Positions 17,411-26,557 of a stretch of 64,000 bases of DNA are shown here, piece by piece. Made by a program: the position numbers and the translations under genes. Numbering within the stretch: the first letter of the stretch is position 1; every line of letters starts with the position of its first letter. The notes under the pieces were generated by a model, which worked only from the letters and a program-made list of their open reading frames with translations, ran no database searches and was not told where the DNA came from. The DNA comes from JAJXWB01 sp037044955 (GTDB lineage Bacteria; Pseudomonadota; Alphaproteobacteria; Rhizobiales; Beijerinckiaceae): positions 620,001 through 684,000 of the forward strand of contig JBAOHX010000002.1 in the NCBI GenBank assembly GCA_037044955.1, in the 5' to 3' direction.

Positions 17411-17812
17411 ATGAGCAAGAAATCCGACAGCGAACTCTTCAAGCAGGGCCTTGCCGTGCGCAGCGAGGTGCTCGGCGCCGAATACGTGAAGAAGTCGATC
17501 GACAACGCCGACGAGTTCATGATGGCGTTCCAGAACATCACCACCGAAATGTGCTGGGGTTACGCCTGGACGCGGCCGGGACTGGACCGACGCACGCGCT
17601 CGATCGTCAATCTCGCCATGCTGACGGCGCTCAGCAAGCCGAACGAACTGAAGCTGCATGTGAAGGGCGCGCTCGCCAACGGGCTCACGGTGGAGGAGAT
17701 CAAGGAAATCCTCTTGCATGCGACCGTCTATTGCGGCATTCCGGCGGGGCTCGAGGCCTTCAAGGCCGCGCACGAGGTTCTGAAGGCCGAGGGCGCGTTG
17801 CCGGGCAAATAG
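17411..17812 (+). CDS. Carboxymuconolactone decarboxylase (PcaC)-like protein
   Basis: A 133-residue protein of the PcaC subgroup of the carboxymuconolactone decarboxylase superfamily: full-length CMD fold, TRPGLDRRTRSIVNLAML, and HATVYCGIPAGLEAF at the catalytic site. It is divergent from the AtuA pair. True PcaC acts in the ortho protocatechuate branch, but no pca genes are nearby and this window encodes the meta (4,5) route, so another lactone substrate is likely. Confidence 0.8.
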   Translation: MSKKSDSELFKQGLAVRSEVLGAEYVKKSIDNADEFMMAFQNITTEMCWGYAWTRPGLDRRTRSIVNLAMLTALSKPNELKLHVKGALANGLTVEEIKEILLHATVYCGIPAGLEAFKAAHEVLKAEGALPGK

Positions 17813-17870
17813 AATGGTCCTTCATCGCAGTCCTCTGAAAAGGCTGTGACATCTGGCCACATGCCTAATC

Positions 17871-17889
17871 TTTTAGATTGATTCTAAAA
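17871..17889 (+). promoter_or_regulatory. Irr/ICE-like iron-responsive box
   Basis: TTTTAGA-TTGAT-TCTAAAA is a perfect 7-bp inverted repeat. Read as TTTAGAT-TGA-TTCTAAA it differs at one position from the iron control element bound by Irr in Rhizobiales, as I remember it. It lies 70 bp before the rubrerythrin start in an AT-rich patch unlike its surroundings. Confidence 0.75.
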
Positions 17890-17958
17890 AACGCCTGCAT
17901 AGGATGCCGCGCGAACGCGGACCCCGGTCCGCGCCGTGCAATCTGACAGGAGGCGCAT

Positions 17959-18375
<417 letters not shown>

Positions 18376-18400
18376 CGCCGTTTCGGGCGTATTCGCTACA

Positions 18401-18558
18401 CTTCATCCTGAGGAGCGCGGCGCGAGCCGCGCGTCTCGAAGGATGGCCGCATCCCCATGCTTCGAGACGCGGGCATCCAAGTCGGGCTTGCCCGACTTGG
18501 AAATTCCATATCGATCTCGAGCAAGCTCGAGATTGATGCCCGCCCCTCAGCATGAGGG
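18401..18558. repeat. Palindromic repeat, family B copy 1
   Basis: A 158-bp mosaic palindrome opening with CTTCATCCTGAGGAGCG and closing with CTCAGCATGAGG, with inner hairpins AAGTCGGGCTTGCCCGACTT and CTCGAGCAAGCTCGAG. It fills the gap between rubrerythrin and the next gene. Copy 2 is at 21679-21793. Confidence 0.8.
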
Positions 18559-18582
18559 GTGTTTCCCCAAAAGGACACTCCC

Positions 18583-19914
18583 GTGGCCGGTCCCCGCGAA
18601 GGCAATCTCGAGGCGCCGACGCGCCATCCGCTCGATTGGCGCAATCCCGACTTCTACGACGAAGGCAAGCTGTTCCACGAGATGGAGCGCGTCTTCGACA
18701 TCTGCCACGGTTGCCGGCGCTGCGTCAGCCTGTGCCAGTCCTTTCCCGTGCTGTTCGATCTCGTCGACGAATCCGAGACGATGGAAGTCGATGGCGTGGC
18801 CAAGGCCGACTACTGGAAAGTGGTCGACCAGTGCTACCTCTGCGACCTCTGCTACATGACCAAATGTCCCTACGTGCCGCCGCACGAGTGGAACCTCGAC
18901 TTCCCGCACCTGATGCTGCGCGCCAAGGCCGTGCGCCATAGGAAGGAGGGCGCGAATCTCCGCGACCGCACGCTGACCTCGACGGACATGATGGGCGGGC
19001 TGATCGCCAATCCGGTCGTCGCGCCCATCGTCAACGCCGCGAACAGAAGCGAAAAGTTGCGCGAGGCGCTCGACCGCGCCGTCGGCGTCCATCCCAAGGC
19101 GTGGACGCCCGAATACACGACGAAAAAGCTGCGTAGCCGGCTGAGCGCGCTGCCCGCCGACACGAAGGGCGAACCGGCGGGCCGCACGAACGGCAAGGTC
19201 GCGCTCTTCGCCACCTGCTACATCAACGCCAACGAGCCAGCGCCGGGCGAAGACCTCGTCGCGGTGTTCGCGCACAACGGCATTCCCGTCACTATTGCGC
19301 AACGCGAAAAATGCTGCGGCATGCCGAAGCTCGAACTCGGCGACCTCGAAGCCGTGAAGCGCGCCCGCGACGAGAATATTCCGGTGCTGGCGAAGCTCGT
19401 CGACGAGGGTTGGGACCTGACCGCGCTCGTGCCCTCCTGCGTGCTGATGTTCAAGCAGGAGCTGCCGTTGATGTTCCCCGACGATGCGGAGGTGCAGAAA
19501 GTGCGCGCGGCCTTCTTCGATCCCTTCGAATATCTCGCCCTGCGCCACAAGGACGGCAAGCTGAAGACCGATTTCAGGAACGGCCTCGGCAAGGTCGCCT
19601 ATCACGCCGCCTGCCACCAGCGCGTGCAGAACATCGGCCCGAAGACCAAAGAAATCCTGTCGCTGATCCCCGACACGACGATCGAGGTCATCGAGCGCTG
19701 CTCGGGCCATGACGGCACCTATGCCGTCAAGACCGAATTCCACGATCTCGCGATGAAAATCGTCAAGCCGGTGGTCGCGCGCGTCGAGGCGGCCGGGGCC
19801 GATCACCTCAGTTCGGACTGCGCGATGGCCGGCCATCACATCGCCCATGCGCGCGCCAAGGGCTACGCGCCCGAACATCCCATCACGCTTCTGCGCAAAG
19901 CCTACGGAGTATGA
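18583..19914 (+). CDS. GlpC-like (Fe-S)-binding oxidoreductase subunit
   Basis: A 443-residue protein with two 4Fe-4S motifs near the N terminus (CHGCRRCVSLC and CYLCDLCYMTKCP) and two cysteine-rich CCG-type domains (EKCCGMP, and a variant with ACHQR plus ERCSGHDG). This is the GlpC/heterodisulfide-reductase-D arrangement, used to pass electrons. The GTG start at 18583 is preferred because AAGGA precedes it by 7 bases and the upstream part is repeat DNA. It overlaps the DUF3501 gene by 4 bp and follows rubrerythrin, a grouping I recall from other proteobacteria. The likely task is electron delivery to rubrerythrin; this is inference. Confidence 0.85.
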   Translation: MAGPREGNLEAPTRHPLDWRNPDFYDEGKLFHEMERVFDICHGCRRCVSLCQSFPVLFDLVDESETMEVDGVAKADYWKVVDQCYLCDLCYMTKCPYVPPHEWNLDFPHLMLRAKAVRHRKEGANLRDRTLTSTDMMGGLIANPVVAPIVNAANRSEKLREALDRAVGVHPKAWTPEYTTKKLRSRLSALPADTKGEPAGRTNGKVALFATCYINANEPAPGEDLVAVFAHNGIPVTIAQREKCCGMPKLELGDLEAVKRARDENIPVLAKLVDEGWDLTALVPSCVLMFKQELPLMFPDDAEVQKVRAAFFDPFEYLALRHKDGKLKTDFRNGLGKVAYHAACHQRVQNIGPKTKEILSLIPDTTIEVIERCSGHDGTYAVKTEFHDLAMKIVKPVVARVEAAGADHLSSDCAMAGHHIAHARAKGYAPEHPITLLRKAYGV

Positions 19915-20492
19915 CCATGCTGCGGCATGAAGACCTGTTCAGCCTCGAGCAATACGCCCGCGAGCGGCCGGCCTTTCGCGCGAAAGTCATGGCGCACAAG
20001 AAGATGCGCCGCGTCGAGCTCGGGCGGCACGCCTCGCTGCATTTCGAGGACGCGCTGACCATGAAATACCAGGTGCAGGAAATGCTGCGGCTGGAACGCA
20101 TCTTCGAGCCGGAGCTGATCCAGGAGGAGCTCGACGTCTACAATCCGCTGATCCCCGACGGACTCAACTGGAAGGCGACCTTCATGGTCGAATATCCTGA
20201 CGTCGAGGAGCGCAAGCGCCAGCTCGCCCGCCTCATCGGCGTCGAGACGGCGGTCTGGGCGCAGGTCGCCGATTTCGCGCGGGTCCGCCCGATCGCCAAC
20301 GAGGACCTCGAGCGCGAGACGGAGTCCAAGACCTCGGCCGTGCATTTCCTGCGCTTCGAGCTGACGCCGGACATGGCGGCGGCGGCCAAGGCGGGCGCGG
20401 CGATCCGCATGGGCGTCGACCACCCCAACTATCAGGCCGAGCTGACGCTCGCGCCGGCCGTGCGGGACTCGCTCGCCGCCGATCTGGCCTGA
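19911..20492 (+). CDS. DUF3501 family protein
   Basis: A 193-residue soluble protein of the DUF3501 family, starting inside the stop of the GlpC-like gene (ATGA overlap), so the two are co-translated. Visible features are a basic N-terminal helix (AHKKMRRVELGRH), the acidic middle VEYPDVEERKRQLARLIG, and SAVHFLRFELT. No cysteine or metal motif is seen. Function is unknown; its constant pairing with the Fe-S protein suggests a shared peroxide or iron-related task. Confidence 0.85.
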   Translation: MTMLRHEDLFSLEQYARERPAFRAKVMAHKKMRRVELGRHASLHFEDALTMKYQVQEMLRLERIFEPELIQEELDVYNPLIPDGLNWKATFMVEYPDVEERKRQLARLIGVETAVWAQVADFARVRPIANEDLERETESKTSAVHFLRFELTPDMAAAAKAGAAIRMGVDHPNYQAELTLAPAVRDSLAADLA

Positions 20493-20575
20493 GCCCGCCT
20501 TTGTCCTCTCCTCCCGCCGCGCTATAGATCGCCTGGCGCGGCGCGGACCTGTCCGCCGAAACACGAGGAAGCGAG

Positions 20576-21667
20576 ATGGAGGCGTTGCGGACGTTGCTCT
20601 CGGAGAACGCCGCCGTGGCGCAGGCGCTCGGCGGCCTGTTCATCGGCGTGTTCTTCGGCCTGGTCATCCAGCGCACGAATTTCTGCGCGATGGGCGGCAT
20701 TTCCGACATGCTGACCTTCGGCGATACGCGGCGTTTCCGCGCCTGGGTTCTGGCGAGCGCCTCAGCGCTCATCGGCGCGCAATTGCTGGCCGCGGCGGGC
20801 GCGGTCGATCTGACGAAGTCCATGTACATGTCCGCGACCTTCGACTGGCTCGGCGCGATCGTCGGCGGGTTGATGTTCGGCTTCGGCATGTGCTTTGCCG
20901 GCGGCTGCGCCAGCCGCAATCTGGTGCGCGCCGGCGCCGGCGACCTGCGCGCGCTGTTCATCGTCATCCTCATGGGCATCGCCGCCTATGCGGCGATCGG
21001 CGGCCTCGTCGGCCCGCTGCGCGCGGACCTCTCCAACGCCACGGCGCTGAAACTCGACGCCTACGGCCTGCCGGACCAGGGCCTTTCGACGCTCATCGCG
21101 AAATTCGGCAAGATCGCGCCCGCGACCGCCGCGACGATCGCTGTCGGCGTCGTGTCGATCGCGCTGCTCGCCTATTGCTTCGCCAGCGCGGAGTTTCGTT
21201 CCTCGCGCGTCCACATCGCGTCAGGCGTGCTCGTCGGCCTCGCCTGCGCCGCCGGCTGGGCGGTGACGGGCCTCTCCATCGACGAGATGGCGGCCACGGC
21301 GACGCAGCCGGTGTCGCTGACCTTCGTGCGTCCCTCGGGCGACGCGCTCGAATGGATCCAGCGCTTCACCGCGCAGCGCATGCCGGGCTTCGGCGTCGCC
21401 TCGGTGTTCGGCGTGCTCATCGGCGCCTTTCTCGGCGCCATTACGTCCGGCCGGTTCCGGCTCGCCACCTTCAACGACACGTCGGACACGCTGCGCAGCA
21501 TGTTCGGCGCCGTGCTGATGGGCGTTGGCGGCGTGGTGGCGCTCGGCTGCACGCTGGGGCAGGCGATCACCGGCGTCTCGACGCTCGCCATCGGCTCGCT
21601 CATCGCCTTCGCCGCGATCGTCGTCGGCGGCGTCGCGGGCATGAAGACGCTCGAGCGGATGGCGTAA
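20576..21667 (+). CDS. YeeE/YedE (TsuA-type) sulfur-compound transporter
   Basis: A 363-residue membrane protein of the YeeE/YedE family, whose characterised member takes up thiosulfate. The cysteine motifs on the transport path are present: RTNFCAMGG near 37, FGMCFAGGCASRN near 105 and ALGCTLGQ near 325, between about nine hydrophobic helices. It follows the DUF3501 gene by 83 bp on the same strand. The substrate could be thiosulfate or another reduced sulfur species. No TusA-like partner is adjacent. Confidence 0.88.
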   Translation: MEALRTLLSENAAVAQALGGLFIGVFFGLVIQRTNFCAMGGISDMLTFGDTRRFRAWVLASASALIGAQLLAAAGAVDLTKSMYMSATFDWLGAIVGGLMFGFGMCFAGGCASRNLVRAGAGDLRALFIVILMGIAAYAAIGGLVGPLRADLSNATALKLDAYGLPDQGLSTLIAKFGKIAPATAATIAVGVVSIALLAYCFASAEFRSSRVHIASGVLVGLACAAGWAVTGLSIDEMAATATQPVSLTFVRPSGDALEWIQRFTAQRMPGFGVASVFGVLIGAFLGAITSGRFRLATFNDTSDTLRSMFGAVLMGVGGVVALGCTLGQAITGVSTLAIGSLIAFAAIVVGGVAGMKTLERMA

Positions 21668-21678
21668 CCGCCAACCCT

Positions 21679-21793
21679 CTTCATCCTGAGGAGCGCTGCG
21701 CAGCAGCGCGTTTCGAAGGATGGCGACACCAGCAATCCCGCCGCCGCCATGCTTCGAGACGCAGGCGCAAGCGCCTGCTCCTCAGCATGAGGA
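21679..21793. repeat. Palindromic repeat, family B copy 2
   Basis: A 115-bp relative of 18401-18558: CTTCATCCTGAGGAGCGCTG at the left, ATGCTTCGAGACGCAGG in the right half, CTCAGCATGAGG at the end, and an inner hairpin AGGCGCAAGCGCCT. It lies between two convergent genes. Confidence 0.82.
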
Positions 21794-21810
21794 TTCGTTA
21801 TGGCGCGCGC

Positions 21811-22569
21811 TTACCGGAACTGCACGCCGCCGTCGACGTCGATCACGGCGCCGCTGACATAGGCGATGCGATCGGAAGCGAGCATCGCGGTCAGCGCCCC
21901 GATCTCCTCGGGCTCCGCCGGCCGCCCGAACGGCAGGCCCGACAGGAACTCTTCCCAGCGGCTGTCGTCGCCGTCGCGCTGGCGCGCGCGCGCCTTCGAC
22001 AATTCGACGATGCGGTCGGTGCGCGTCGAAGCGGGATTGATGCCGACGACGCGCACGCCGCTCTCCGGCGTCTTGCCGCCGATCGCCCTGGTGAAGGCGA
22101 TGAGCGCGGCATTGCCGGCCGCGCCGCAGACGTAATCCCAGCGCGGCGATACGCCGGCGAGCCCGATGATGTTGACGATCGCGCCGGAGCGGCGCTGCAT
22201 CATGGCGGGCAGGTAGAGTTGCGTCAGGTGGATGTAGCCGAACACCTTGAGGCTCCAGGCGTCCTGCCATTGCTCCATCGTGAGGCCGAGGATATTGCCG
22301 CCGGGTATCGCGCCGGCGTTGTTGACGAGAATGTCGGGCGCGGGAACGCTGGCCGCGAGCCTCGCGCGGTCTTGCGCTTTCGAGAGGTCGGCGGCGAAGA
22401 CCTGCGCCTGCGCGCCGACCTGCTTCTGCGCCTCGGCGAGACGGCCGGCGTCGCGCGAGACCAGCGTCACCGTGCATCCTTCGGCGACGAGCGCCTTGGC
22501 GCAGGCGAGGCCGATGCCCTTCGATGCGCCCGTGACGACCGCATGTCTGCCCTGCAATCCCAGATCCAT
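21811..22569 (-). CDS. Short-chain dehydrogenase-like protein lacking the catalytic Lys
   Basis: A 252-residue SDR-fold protein. The NAD(P) loop TGASKGIG and the NNAG motif are intact. At the active site the Tyr is present in DYVCGAAGNAAL, but the Lys expected four residues later is Ala. The C terminus (YVSGAVIDVDGG) is normal. The start at 22569 is set by GGGAGGAAAC. Either it works by an altered mechanism or it binds rather than reduces its substrate. Convergent with the YeeE gene. Confidence 0.85.
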   Translation of the reverse strand: MDLGLQGRHAVVTGASKGIGLACAKALVAEGCTVTLVSRDAGRLAEAQKQVGAQAQVFAADLSKAQDRARLAASVPAPDILVNNAGAIPGGNILGLTMEQWQDAWSLKVFGYIHLTQLYLPAMMQRRSGAIVNIIGLAGVSPRWDYVCGAAGNAALIAFTRAIGGKTPESGVRVVGINPASTRTDRIVELSKARARQRDGDDSRWEEFLSGLPFGRPAEPEEIGALTAMLASDRIAYVSGAVIDVDGGVQFR

Positions 22570-22649
22570 GTTGTTTCCTCCCGAGGCCTTGCGTCCATTG
22601 TTGCAGGGCGCCACGATTTTTCAATTCGCTGTGCTCAGGGAGAAACGCA

Positions 22650-22958
22650 ATGGTCCTCATCGAATTCGCCATGGCGCCGCGCGGCGTCGGCAAGAGCCTC
22701 AGCGCGCATGTCGCGCGCATCCTCGACGTGATCGACCGCTCCGGGCTCGCCTATCAGCTCACGCCGATGGGAACGATCATCGAGGGCGAATGGGACGAGG
22801 CGATGGGCGTCGTCAACGCCTGCTTCAAGGCGCTGGAGAAGGATTGCCCGCGCATCGGCCTGACGCTCAAGGCCGACTGGAAGCCCGGCAAGGAATTGCG
22901 GCTGAAGAGCAAGGTCGAAAACGTGGAAAAGGAAATCGGGCGGAAGTTGAGGACGTGA
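22650..22958 (+). CDS. MTH1187/YkoF-type thiamine-binding family protein
   Basis: A 102-residue ferredoxin-like-fold protein of the MTH1187 family (DUF77). Conserved segments are MVLIEFAMAPRG, SGLAYQLTPMGT and EGEWDEAMGVV. Family members bind thiamine or related pyrimidines and are often near thiamine transporters, which are not present here. It is a single gene, divergent from the SDR. Confidence 0.88.
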   Translation: MVLIEFAMAPRGVGKSLSAHVARILDVIDRSGLAYQLTPMGTIIEGEWDEAMGVVNACFKALEKDCPRIGLTLKADWKPGKELRLKSKVENVEKEIGRKLRT

Positions 22959-22972
22959 GGGCGTAACATGTG

Positions 22973-23056
22973 TCATTCCCGACTCGCGAAGCGCGATCGG
23001 GAATCCAGAAGCAGTGCGAGGGCCAAGTCTGGATCCCCGCTTTCGCGGGGATGACA
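22973..23056. repeat. Palindromic repeat, family C copy 1
   Basis: GTCATTCCCGACTCGCGAAGC at the left, GGGAATCC in the middle and a GGATCCCCGCTTTCGCGGGGATGAC hairpin end (read in two parts). It lies between convergent genes and could act as a terminator. Confidence 0.85.
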
Positions 23057-23067
23057 ATCGCGCAGCC

Positions 23068-23940
23068 CTAAACCTTCAGGTCGCCGAACGCCCGCGTCAC
23101 CTGGCTGTCGTCCTGCGCGCCGAGGCCCGCGGCCGAGGCCTGCTTGAACCGTTCATGCGCAGCTTGCGCGAGCGGCGTGTCGGCGCCGCATTCGGCGCCG
23201 GTCTCCAGCACGATGCCGAGGTCCTTGACGAAAATATCGACCGCGCTCGTCACGCGCGGATTGTCTTCGAGCATGCGCGGGCCGCGGTCGCGCAGCATCC
23301 AGCTCGACGCCGCCGAGCCTGAGACGATGTCGAGAATCTGGCTGACGTCCACGCCCAGTCTGCGCGCCAGCGCCATGGCCTCGCCCGCCGCCGCCAGATG
23401 CACGCCGCACAAAAGCTGGTTGATCGCCTTGGCCGTGGAGCCAGCGCCTGGCTGGTCCCCGACGCGCGCCACTTTCGACCCCATCGCCTCCAGCGCATTT
23501 TTCGCGCGCGCAAAATCGTCGTCGGCGGCGCCGACCATGATGGTGAGCGCGCCGCCTGTCGCGCCGACGACGCCGCCCGAGACGGGCGCATCGACGAAGC
23601 CGTAGCCGGCCGCTTTCACGCGTTCGGCGAGCGCCTGCGTCTTGGCCGGCGGGCAGGTCGCCATGACCGTCACGACCGCGCCCGGCGCCAGCCGCGCGAT
23701 GGCGTTGGAATCGAACAGGACGGATTCGGCCTGGCTCGCGTTGACGACCATGAGGATGGCGATATCGGCGCCGGCGAGCGCATCGCCGACGCTGTCGGCC
23801 GCCTTGCCGCCCGCTAGCGCGAGTTCTTGCGTGGCGGCGGCGCGCAGGTCGAACCCGGTGACCGCGAAACCCTTGGCCGCGAGAACCTTGGCCATGGGCA
23901 GGCCCATGGAGCCGAGCCCGACGAAACCGATGCGCGTCAT
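23068..23940 (-). CDS. 3-hydroxyisobutyrate/L-threonate dehydrogenase family protein
   Basis: A 290-residue NAD-dependent beta-hydroxyacid dehydrogenase. The N-terminal Rossmann loop is GFVGLGSMGLPMA; the substrate loop is DAPVSGGVVGATGG; the catalytic Lys lies in GSTAKAINQLL. The sequence is closer to my recollection of L-threonate dehydrogenase (LtnD) than to MmsB, because of MVVNASQAESVLF and the ATCPPAKTQ segment. No kinase or decarboxylase of the threonate pathway is adjacent, so the substrate remains open. Confidence 0.82.
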   Translation of the reverse strand: MTRIGFVGLGSMGLPMAKVLAAKGFAVTGFDLRAAATQELALAGGKAADSVGDALAGADIAILMVVNASQAESVLFDSNAIARLAPGAVVTVMATCPPAKTQALAERVKAAGYGFVDAPVSGGVVGATGGALTIMVGAADDDFARAKNALEAMGSKVARVGDQPGAGSTAKAINQLLCGVHLAAAGEAMALARRLGVDVSQILDIVSGSAASSWMLRDRGPRMLEDNPRVTSAVDIFVKDLGIVLETGAECGADTPLAQAAHERFKQASAAGLGAQDDSQVTRAFGDLKV

Positions 23941-24106
23941 GCGACCTCCCGTTTTGGCGGCGATAATGAGCGGCGTGCGCCCTGCGGGCAAATGGAAAAG
24001 GCGCGCGGCGCAGGCGTCATGGCCGTCTTGCACGCGGGCTGCTGGCGCGAACGCCGCGCTCCGTTCTAGTCTGGCGTTCGAGGAAACAAGCCGGGAGCAG
24101 GCGGGC

Positions 24107-25075
24107 ATGAAGGATTTCGCGGGCAGGATCGCCGTGGTCACGGGCGGCGGCACGGGCATGGGGCGCGAGCTGGTGCGCCAGCTCGTCGCCGAGGGTTGTC
24201 ATGTCGCCATGTGCGATGTCGCGGCCGACACGATGGCGGAGACGCAGGCGCTGTGCGCAGCCGATGGCCTGCCGCAGGGGCTTCGCGTGACGGCGCATAT
24301 AGCCGACGTCTCGGACGAAGCGCAGATGCAGCGCTTTCGCGACGAGGTCGCAGCACAGCACCAGACCGAATGTGTGCACCTTCTGTTCAACAATGCGGGC
24401 GTCGGCGGCGGCGGCAGCCTGTTCACCAATTCGCGCGAGCAATGGGAGCGCACGTTCAACATCTGCTGGGGCGGCGTCTATCTCGGCGTGCTGACCTTCC
24501 TGCCGATGCTGACGAAGGCGGACGAGGCGCATATCGTCAACACCTCGTCGGTCAACGGCTTCTGGGCGACGATCGGGCCGGAGACGTCGCATACCGCCTA
24601 TAGCGCGGCGAAATTCGCGGTGAAGGGTTTCTCCGAGGCCCTGATGACCGACCTGCGGCTCAATGCGCCGCACATCAAGTGCTCCGTCGTCATGCCCGGC
24701 CATATCGGCACGTCCATCGTCTTCAATTCGCGGCGCGTGCACGGCGGCGGAGAGGATGTCGCGCCGAGCGAGACGGAGCTCAAGATGATCCGCGCGCGGC
24801 TGGCGCGCGCCGGCGTCAATGTCGCGGCGATGGACGACGCGCAGGTCGCGGCCGCCGCCGCGGCCGTCGCTGCGGCTTTCCGCGACCTTGCGCCGACGAC
24901 GGCGGCGCAGGCGGCCAAGATCATTCTCGACGGCGTGCGCGCGGAGCGCTGGCGCATTCTCGTCGGCGCCGACGCCGAGGAACTCGACCGGCGCGTGCGC
25001 GCGGACCCGGAACAGGCCTACACGAGGGAATTCTACGAGAAGTTCCACGCCGACGTCGGCTGGCGGGTCGGCTGA
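24107..25075 (+). CDS. Short-chain dehydrogenase/reductase
   Basis: A 322-residue classical SDR: cofactor loop TGGGTGMG, NNAGVGG, catalytic Ser in VNTSSVNGF, and the Tyr-Lys pair YSAAK. A C-terminal extension of about 70 residues follows the core, as in the SDRs that act on bulky alcohols or acyl chains. It is divergent from the threonate-type dehydrogenase. Specific substrate not determinable. Confidence 0.87.
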   Translation: MKDFAGRIAVVTGGGTGMGRELVRQLVAEGCHVAMCDVAADTMAETQALCAADGLPQGLRVTAHIADVSDEAQMQRFRDEVAAQHQTECVHLLFNNAGVGGGGSLFTNSREQWERTFNICWGGVYLGVLTFLPMLTKADEAHIVNTSSVNGFWATIGPETSHTAYSAAKFAVKGFSEALMTDLRLNAPHIKCSVVMPGHIGTSIVFNSRRVHGGGEDVAPSETELKMIRARLARAGVNVAAMDDAQVAAAAAAVAAAFRDLAPTTAAQAAKIILDGVRAERWRILVGADAEELDRRVRADPEQAYTREFYEKFHADVGWRVG

Positions 25076-25079
25076 CGCA

Positions 25080-25820
25080 TCACGCGAGCGCGGGCAGGAG
25101 GTCTGAAAGCGTCCGGACGATCATGTCCGGGCGCACGTCGCCATCCGGCGGCAGGCCGCGCCCGTGCAGGTCGGCCCAGACCGCGAATATGCCGAGGCGC
25201 TGCGGCGCGGCGACTTCCCATTCGATGTTATCGCCGACCATCCACGTCTCGGACGCCGCGACGCCGAGCTTCGTCATCGCGCCCAGATAGGCCGCCGGCT
25301 CCGGCTTGCCGACGCCGGCCTCCTCCTCGATCTGCACGTGATCGAAACGGTGGGCGAGGTCGAAACGCTCGATCTTGGCGCGCTGCGGCGCGCTCGCGCC
25401 ATTGGTGATGAGCGCCAGCCTGAACCCGCGCCGCCGCAATTCCTCGAGCACGTGGAAGGCGTCGGGCAGAATGCTGATCGCATCGTCGAGATAGGCGGTG
25501 AAGCGGTCGGCGATCGCTTCCGCGGTCGCGCCATCGAGCGGATCGTGTCCGGCGGCGGCGAGCGTGGCGCAGGCCTCCGCGACGATCTTGCGGCGCGCGG
25601 CGGGCATGGTCATGCGCCATTGCCGGTGAAGCTGCGGGTCCGCCCAGAAGGCGCGCGAACGGGCGCGGATCGCCTCCACCACGGCGTCGACGCGCGCCGC
25701 CTCGACAAGCGCGCCGACGACTTCGCGCCAGGCCATGTCCGGCCGCGCGAAGCCCGGCAGGATGGTGTCGTCGAGATCGAACAGGATGGCGCGCGGCTTT
25801 GTCCGTTCCGGCTTGGACAT
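25080..25820 (-). CDS. HAD-superfamily hydrolase
   Basis: A 246-residue haloacid-dehalogenase-like hydrolase. Motif I is FDLDDTIL, motif II TNGAS, the Lys of motif III is in VGKPEPAAYL, and motif IV is GDNIEWEV, where the usual second Asp is Glu. A helical cap (about 25-110) sits between motifs I and II. It probably acts on a phosphate ester such as a sugar or glycolate phosphate. Convergent with the SDR, with only 4 bp between stops. Confidence 0.85.
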   Translation of the reverse strand: MSKPERTKPRAILFDLDDTILPGFARPDMAWREVVGALVEAARVDAVVEAIRARSRAFWADPQLHRQWRMTMPAARRKIVAEACATLAAAGHDPLDGATAEAIADRFTAYLDDAISILPDAFHVLEELRRRGFRLALITNGASAPQRAKIERFDLAHRFDHVQIEEEAGVGKPEPAAYLGAMTKLGVAASETWMVGDNIEWEVAAPQRLGIFAVWADLHGRGLPPDGDVRPDMIVRTLSDLLPALA

Positions 25821-25887
25821 GGCGCCAAACTATCGATAATGGCCGGCGAGGCAAGACGCCGTCATAATCGCCGCAAGGGAGCAGGCC

Positions 25888-26388
25888 ATGACGTTCAAGG
25901 TGACGAGCAACAGTTTCAAGGACGGCGATTATCTGGGAGCCGACCATATTCTCAGCCAGGATTTCGGCTTCGGCTGCGCGGGCGGCAACAAGAGCCCGCA
26001 TCTTTCCTGGTCCGGCGCGCCCGCCGGGACGAAGAGTTTCGCGATCACCTGCTACGACCCCGACGCGCCGACGGGCTCGGGCTTCTGGCATTGGCTGGTC
26101 GTCAATATTCCAGCCGACGTGACCGAACTCGCGCTCGACGCCGGCAATCCCAAGGCGGCGAAACTGCCGGCCGGCGCCCTGCAGACGCGCACGGATTTCG
26201 GCGCGCCGGGCTATGGCGGACCTTGCCCGCCGCAGGGCGACCATCCGCATCGCTATCTCTTCACCGTCTTTGCGGTGGGCGCCGAAAGCCTGCCGGTCGG
26301 CGCCGACACGTCGGCTGCCGTCGTCGGCTTCAACCTGCATTTCGCCACGCTGGCGAAAGCCTCGATCATGGGCTTGTTCAAGCGTTAA
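25888..26388 (+). CDS. YbhB/YbcL-type PEBP family protein
   Basis: A 166-residue phosphatidylethanolamine-binding-protein family member with the two signature segments DPDAPTGSGFWHWLV and GPCPPQGDHPHRYLF. There is no signal peptide, so it is cytoplasmic. The biochemical role of bacterial members is not settled. Single gene. Confidence 0.9.
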   Translation: MTFKVTSNSFKDGDYLGADHILSQDFGFGCAGGNKSPHLSWSGAPAGTKSFAITCYDPDAPTGSGFWHWLVVNIPADVTELALDAGNPKAAKLPAGALQTRTDFGAPGYGGPCPPQGDHPHRYLFTVFAVGAESLPVGADTSAAVVGFNLHFATLAKASIMGLFKR

Positions 26389-26545
26389 CGATAAGCGGCG
26401 CGCCACGGTGAATATTCCGTTGCGCGCCCGCCGCATTTTCATTCGCATCTCTCGTTCGCCGCCCGGAGGCCGAGGAACCGCCTTTGAAATTCGTGTCCTA
26501 GTCGTTGTGGCCGAAACGGCGCACGATTCTGACAACCATTTGAAG

Positions 26546-26557
26546 AAAAGTACTTTT
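26546..26557. promoter_or_regulatory. AT-rich palindrome before the GGDEF-EAL gene
   Basis: AAAAGTACTTTT is a perfect 12-bp palindrome in a 258-bp gap, in an AT-rich patch 90 bp before the next start. The T run after it could also make it a weak terminator for the PEBP gene. Role undecided. Confidence 0.4.

Noticed and set aside
17411..17812. Assigning this gene firmly as pcaC
   Set aside because: No other pca genes are present and the window encodes the 4,5-cleavage route; only family membership is safe.
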